A stretch of DNA of 64,000 nucleotides, from the NCBI GenBank assembly GCA_022579005.1, contig MU401478.1, forward strand, positions 230,754-294,753, written 5' to 3'. Below are positions 57,901-64,000 of this stretch, piece by piece. The position numbers and the translations under genes are program-made. Source of the stretch: Poronia punctata. Taxonomy: Eukaryota > Ascomycota > Sordariomycetes > Xylariales > Xylariaceae. A model generated the notes under the pieces. That model saw only the letters and a list, made by a program, of their open reading frames with translations, searched no databases and was not told where the DNA came from. Position 1 is the stretch's first letter. Every line of letters starts with the position of its first letter.

Positions 57901-60900
57901 AGCTTTACTTAAAGTAAGCTAAGCAAAACTTAAGTTTTAGCTATTATTTTTAAAGCAATAGCTTTAATTATTATTTTTAAGTCTTAGCATTTTAAGCCTT
58001 TTATTTTTTTATAGTATAAGCTTATATATTTAAAATTTATAACTTGCTTTTTAACTTATTATTTTATACTAGTTAATAATATTTTTTTTAGTTACTTTTT
58101 TATTATTAGTAAAGTTTTTAAAAACTATATTTTATATTTTAAAAGTAATGCTATAAGCATATTTGCTACTAAGATCTTTTTTATCATTAATAAGTAGTAT
58201 TTTAGCTATTAAGCTATTATATTTATAAACGCTTAAAGTATATTTATTTAATATTATTTAACTTAAATCTTTATATTTATTTTAATTAAAACTTTTAAGT
58301 ATATATAAAAATTACTAAAAGCAACTTTTTATATTAGTTTATTACTTAGCTATATTATTTTTTTTATAACTTTTAGCAAAAATATTTTATTTTAGTTTAC
58401 TTTTATAGCGCTTATAGCATAGTATATATTTAAAATTAATAATAACTTATTTACTTCCTTTTAAAACTTTACTAAAATTTAAGTATTATTTATATATATA
58501 GTATGCTTTATTTTACTTTTTTTAATTTTTATATTTACTACTTTTTTATTTTTTTTTAATTAAGCACATAAAGCTTTTAATTACTATAATAAATAATAAG
58601 CAGCTTAAAAGGTTTTTTTGCTATACTTTTAACTTTACTTATATTATTTTTTTTAAGTGCTTATTAATAAATAGCTTAATAATTGCGTTTTTATATAATA
58701 AGCATACTTACTTAATAAACCTTATTAAAAGGCCTAACTTTTTTAGTACTTTTTATAAGTAGTTATAGTTTATTTTATTATATACTTTTTTTTAGTTTAT
58801 AAAAGCTATACTTAGCTATTTTTTTATATATTTATATTTATTAATTAATAGTTATATAAGCTTTATATTTTTATTTATTATTTATTTAAGCAAAAATACT
58901 AATTATTTAACTTTTAAAACTATTAATAGCGCTTTAACTAATTACTATATTAAAATTAAAGTTAAAATCTTATAGTTTATGTTTATTAAAGTAAAGGGCT
59001 TATAGTTTTTAATTTTTGCTTAATTGCTTTTTTTTAAAAAGAAAAATTACTAAAACGCCTTTTATTTAGTTTTTAAGTGTTTTATTTATTTTAAGTATAT
59101 TATTATATAACGCTATAAGCGTTTTAAAAAATTAGTAGTGCTTATACTTGCTTTTTTCCTTTTTTTTTTTAAAGCAGTGCTTTATAAAGCTTAACAAAAA
59201 GTTTATTAAGCCTTAGTAATTTTCTTACTACAATTATTTAAATTGTTAACTTAACTTTTTTTTTAATTAATTGCTTATATAACTTTATAGCTTGCCTTAG
59301 TAGTTATTATTTTATTTATTACGTTTAATACTTTTTTTTTTACTTAAATATTAAAAGTCCGTTTTTTAAATAGGTTTAAGTAATAATAGTAAGCAACCTT
59401 AATAATACTTTATACTATTATTTATTTTTTATTTTTTAAACTAATTTTAAGCGCTTTAATTTTTATTTTTATTTTTATTTTATTTTTAGCATAAAATTGC
59501 TTTATTAAGCTTTCTCCTTAGATCTTATGCTTAACTATTATATTTACTATATATTTTTTATTTTTTATTTTTTTTAATATATTCTTTTTAGTTTAATTGC
59601 TAAAATCTTTTTTTTAATTATTTTATTTAATTTTTTAGTCTTGTTTTTTTTTAAAGTACGTTACTTAGCTTTTAAAAACCTTGCCTTTTAAGTTTTTTTA
59701 TAATAGTTTTTTATAGTTAACTTTATTATTATTATTTTTATATTATTTTTATATGCTATTTATTTTTTATTAAAACACTTTAAGTTATACTTTTTTAGCA
59801 TAAGCCTTATTATATTTTCTAGTTAAGTTAGCTTATTTTATATTTTATTTATTAGCGCTTTTTTTTTAATAAGTTAGCTTTTAAGCAAAACTTTTTTTTT
59901 TCTTTTTATTTTTAAGTTAGCATATAAACTTACTATTATTGCTTTATAGTTTATTAAAACTTTAACTGCTACTATATTTTACTTAGTACTTTTAAGTTTT
60001 TAATTTGCTTATATATATACTACGTTAATTTTAAATATTTTTTAAAAGTATTTTTTTTTATTTAACTTTTTAAAGCTATATACTTTTAAAGTTAAAAAGC
60101 TTTTTTTTTATTTATTTATTATTTCTTAGCTATAGTTTGCTATGTTTGCTATAAGCTATATTATTGCTAATATTTAATTAAAAGCTTTTTTTTAGCTATT
60201 TTTTTTATTTTTACTTATTACTATTATATTTTAGTTTGCTTTAATAATATTATATAAGCTTTTTAGCAAGTAGTGTTATAAATAAAATATAGCTTTTTTG
60301 TTTATTATAGCTTTTTTAGCGCTTAAGCTAGCGTATATATTAATACTACTATAAAAAGTTTACTATTATATTATAAGCTATATACTAATATTTCTTTAAA
60401 GTTATTTACATATATTTTTTTTTTAAAGTTTAACTACTTAGTTATTATATTATTAATTATTATAGCTACTTTGCTTTTAAAAATTATTTTAATTACTGCT
60501 ATATTTATTAATAAAAAACTTATTATTATTTTTTTTACTTTTGTTTTTATTAAAAATATTTTTTATATTATTATAAAGTTTAATTTTTTAGTTTTAATTA
60601 TATAGTATAAGTTATTAAAATAAGCCAGATTTTAAATAGATTATATATTTAATAATGCAAACTTTAAAGTTTTTTTATTTATATAATAAGTTTATTTTTA
60701 AATATATATAAATGTTTAAAGTTAACTTTTAAAAGCTTAATTTAAAAACAAGCTTTTATTTAGTACTTTATATTATTATATATTTAGTATTTTTATATAA
60801 AGCTAATAGCTTTAACTTTAATTTTTATTATTATTTTTTCTTTATAACTATTAATAAAGTATTTTTATAGTTAAAAAAAAGTTTAAATAAGTTAAGCATA

Positions 60901-63900
60901 TTTTAAAAAAAAATATGTTAGTTCCTTTATTAAAGAATAGGAAGTACTTTGTTTTTTATACGTACAATAAATATACATAGCTAAAGACTTTATTTTTTTA
61001 TATAATAAAAAAATAAAGCAATAAACAATATATAAAATAAATAATAATAAATTTTATTTTTTAAATTAGTTTTGCATAATTATTTAAGTTTTAAGTTAAG
61101 AATTGTAGCTAAAGTATAATTTTTTTTTATATTGTCTTTATATAAAGCTAACTAATTTAATTAAAATTAAAAAAGCTAAAAAAACTTTGCTAGTATTTAA
61201 GCTATAAGTTAGCTACTATATAGCTAATATATGCTTTGTTTACTTAATTAAGTTAGCTTAACTTTTATAGCTTTAGCAGTTTAAGCTGCGTTTTTAGCTA
61301 TAGTATTGTTATTAATATTTTAATATTAGAAGTTTTTTTTTTTGCGCAAAAACGTTTATTTTTTATATATATAAAATAAATATGTTTTTTTTGTTTTTAT
61401 ATAAAAAAGTTAGTTTGTTAAAAATAACTTTTAAAAAATTAAAATAAAATTAAATAAATGTTTGTACTTTTATATTTTTATTTTTATTTTTAAGTTATAA
61501 CTTTTTTTTGTACTAAAGTATAAATTTAGTTTTAAGTTTATTATAGTAATTATAAGTATATATATAATGTTGCTAGTATTAATATAAGTAAAAAAGTAAT
61601 TGCTTAGTAGCTATTTAAGTAATTTTTTGTATATAGTAAGATTATAATTAAAAAATGTAATTAAAATTAGTAAATATAGCTAATAAAAGTAGCTATTATA
61701 CGTTACTAAAAAAGTAAAAAAAGTATAACTTTTATAATTACTATTATTAGTTATAAATGCTAATTTTATATAATTAGCTATTAGTATATAAAAACTTTTT
61801 ACTTTTTGCTGCTTATTTTTTTTTTTTTTTTTTATTACTTTTTTTTTTTTTATATAGCAAAAAATTTAAAGTCTTTTTTTATACTGCTGCTAAAAATTAA
61901 TTAAGTTTATTTTACGCTTTCTTTTTTTTTTGCGCTATAATGTTTTTTATTGTTTTTAATAGTTTTAGTAGCTTATTATTTTTTAGTATTATATGTTATA
62001 TAGTTTAGCTTAATAGCTTTTTTTAAATTTATATTGCTTTTTTAATAGCTGCTATTATATTTTTTTTTAGTACTTTTTAATTAATGTTTATAATTTTTTA
62101 TTTTATATACTTTATACTATGCTAATTTTTTATTTATAAAATAATAAAAAACGTATTTTTATACGTTTTAGTTAAAATGTTAATTTTTTTATTAGTATTT
62201 TTTTTTTTAACGCTACTATTTAATAATTTCTTACTAAACTTATTTGCTAAAAAAAATACTTTTATACGTTATTAGTTTAGTTTTATAGTTAGCTTACTAC
62301 TTTTTTTTATACTAATAAATATAACTTTATATAAAGTTTACTTTTACTTTTTTATAATTGTTAATTTTTTGCTAAATATTAAAATAGTGCTTGCGCTTTA
62401 TATATTTACTAGTTTTATAAACGTTGCTATATGCACTTTATTAACTTTGCTATTGTTAATAATAATAATAATAATAATAATAAAAATAATAAAGAGGATA
62501 AAAAAGAAAATAGTATTTTTATTATTAAAAAAAGTAAATTATAAAAGTTAATAATTGCTATTAAATTAAACAAAAAAAAGTAAGTTAAGCAAAATAAATA
62601 ATATTTTAGTAAATTATAGTTATATAATAAATTAATATATTTTTTTTACTAATTTAGTAACTTATATATATATTTTTAATTATGCTTATTATTATAATGT
62701 TTTTATATAGTTAATATAAGCTTTAATATATACTATAAGCTTATTAATAATAATTAACTATTTTAAAACTATATTAGGATTTTTTTTTATATAAGCATTT
62801 ATAAAGTTATTTTTATTATTAACTTAATAAATTTTTATAATATTTCTTATTTTATACGCTTTTTTAAAAGCTATAATATTAATTATAAGCTGCTTTTTTT
62901 ACGTTGTACTAAGCTTAATAAAATATTTATATAGTAAATAAAAATCTATATAAATAATTATTAAAATTTATAGCAATTTTAATATATTAATAATTTTTTA
63001 TAGCGTTATACTAAGTACAATAGTATAATTAATACTTTTTATTATTTTATATAGCTTACTAGCTAGTATGCTTTAAGTAACTTTTTTATACTTAAAAAAG
63101 CTTTAGTATATAATGTTGCTATAAATAATAAAGCTATTTTTTATTTAATGCTTTATATTAAAAATAATAATAAATTTAAGTTAAAAACTTAGGTTTTTAT
63201 TATTTATAAAAAAGCTATTAGTAAAAATAAATAGCTTTATACTATAAAAGTTAAAGAGAACATATTATAAACTTTAATTTTTATTTTTAATTTACTATTA
63301 TAGCTATATATTTAGTGCTTTAATATTATTTTTTATTAGTTAAATAACTTATATAGTAGCAAATAAGTTATATAATGCTTTTAGTTAGCATACAAATACA
63401 ATATATGCTTTTTAAGCTTATTATATAATATATTACTATATAGCATTTAGTGCTTTTTTATTAACTAGCTAAAAGTTTTAAGCTTGTTTTTTTTATTAAA
63501 GTATAAAGTTGTTATTTTAAATTTTAATCTTTACTTTGTTAAATTTAATAAGTTAGTTATACAATAAGATTATTTTATTTTTTGCTTAAAAAAATAGCTT
63601 TTTTTTCTTTTTTTTAAAATTTTTTTTTAATACTATACTAAATATATTATTAGTTTAAAGTTTAGTAATGCTAAATTGCTTTAATTTTATATTTGTATAT
63701 AAAAAATATAAATTATACATTAAAATTTTTATTTTTAGCTTTGTATAATAATAACTATAATATATTTTAAACTAGTATAGCTTAGATTTTGCTAAGCTAT
63801 ATAAAGGTTATATAATATATAAAAAGGTGCTAAGAAAGTATACGTTTTTTAACTTTTTAAATAACTTAGCATATATTATATAAGTTAACTTATTACTTAA

Positions 63901-64000
63901 TTATATATATGCTTATAAAATATTACAAAGTTTACTTTATATATTATACTTTTTAACTAAAAATAAACTTAGTATAAAAATAAGCTATTAGCTTATTTTT
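54956..64000. repeat. AT-rich, probably RIP-mutated block
   Basis: About 9 kb of extreme AT content with a sharp left edge near 54950 and continuing past the window. No frame looks like a gene; the one longer frame near 62369 is low-complexity. TpA is everywhere and CpA, TpC and CpC are rare. In six 60-base lines I counted (from 55561, 55681, 57241, 58021, 60301 and 63241) all 29 C residues follow A or G, and 25 of them precede T. This fits decayed transposon DNA after repeat-induced point mutation, as in AT isochores or centromeric or subtelomeric regions of fungi. No element can be recognised. Confidence 0.8.

Noticed and set aside
62369..62551. 60-codon frame in the AT-rich block
   Set aside because: Composed of Ile/Leu/Lys from AT-rich simple sequence (ATA repeats), not a gene.
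54956..64000. Mitochondrial DNA insertion as explanation of the AT-rich block
   Set aside because: No mitochondrial gene, tRNA or rRNA signature was seen; the context-specific residual C pattern fits mutation of repeats better.

Overview
This window is nuclear DNA from a filamentous ascomycete (Pezizomycotina, most likely a Sordariomycete). The evidence is short introns of about 50-110 nt with GTRNGT donors, CTAAC-type branch sites and YAG acceptors; a HET-domain gene; an NRPS-like carboxylate reductase; a fused hisHF-type HIS7; and a long AT-rich block that looks mutated by repeat-induced processes. I found no tRNA, rRNA, CRISPR array or intact transposon.

Layout. Bases 1-519 are an assembly trouble spot: a G run, a degenerate 105-bp copy of the neighbouring coding sequence, a 10-base N gap and a 75-base C run. 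The 3' end of a delta-12 fatty acid desaturase gene (minus strand) runs into it. Divergent from the desaturase lies an A-T-R NRPS-like reductase (3933-7200). Next come a weak hypothetical gene, a Pro/Gln-rich protein, a secreted type-B carboxylesterase, a very acidic Pro-Glu repeat protein with a BTB-like N-terminus, a secreted CE1/PHB-depolymerase-type esterase, a GNAT acetyltransferase, a VPS62-like protein and a nine-exon MFS sugar transporter. The transporter's third junction does not keep frame.

From 30.4 to 48.3 kb the window holds mainly housekeeping genes: an Igo1/endosulfine homologue, a MYG1 exonuclease, an INO80 Iec3-type subunit, an Sfm1-type SPOUT arginine methyltransferase, a TFIIIC triple-barrel subunit, HIS7, an ornithine decarboxylase antizyme, a Thr-rich single-pass membrane protein and a ubiquitin-like-domain protein. 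The antizyme coding sequence is split between two frames by a UCC-UGA +1 frameshift site. A degenerate HET-domain gene (50771-53020) is the last gene. After about 2 kb the sequence passes sharply into at least 9 kb of very AT-rich DNA with no credible gene, continuing to the window end.

How genes relate. Most neighbours are functionally unrelated, as is normal for fungal chromosomes. Three relationships stand out: the divergent desaturase/NRPS-like pair; the divergent TFIIIC/HIS7 promoter with a perfect TGAGTCA (CPC1/Gcn4-type) site; and the HET gene beside the AT-rich block. Exon coordinates were worked out by eye from splice signals and reading-frame continuity.
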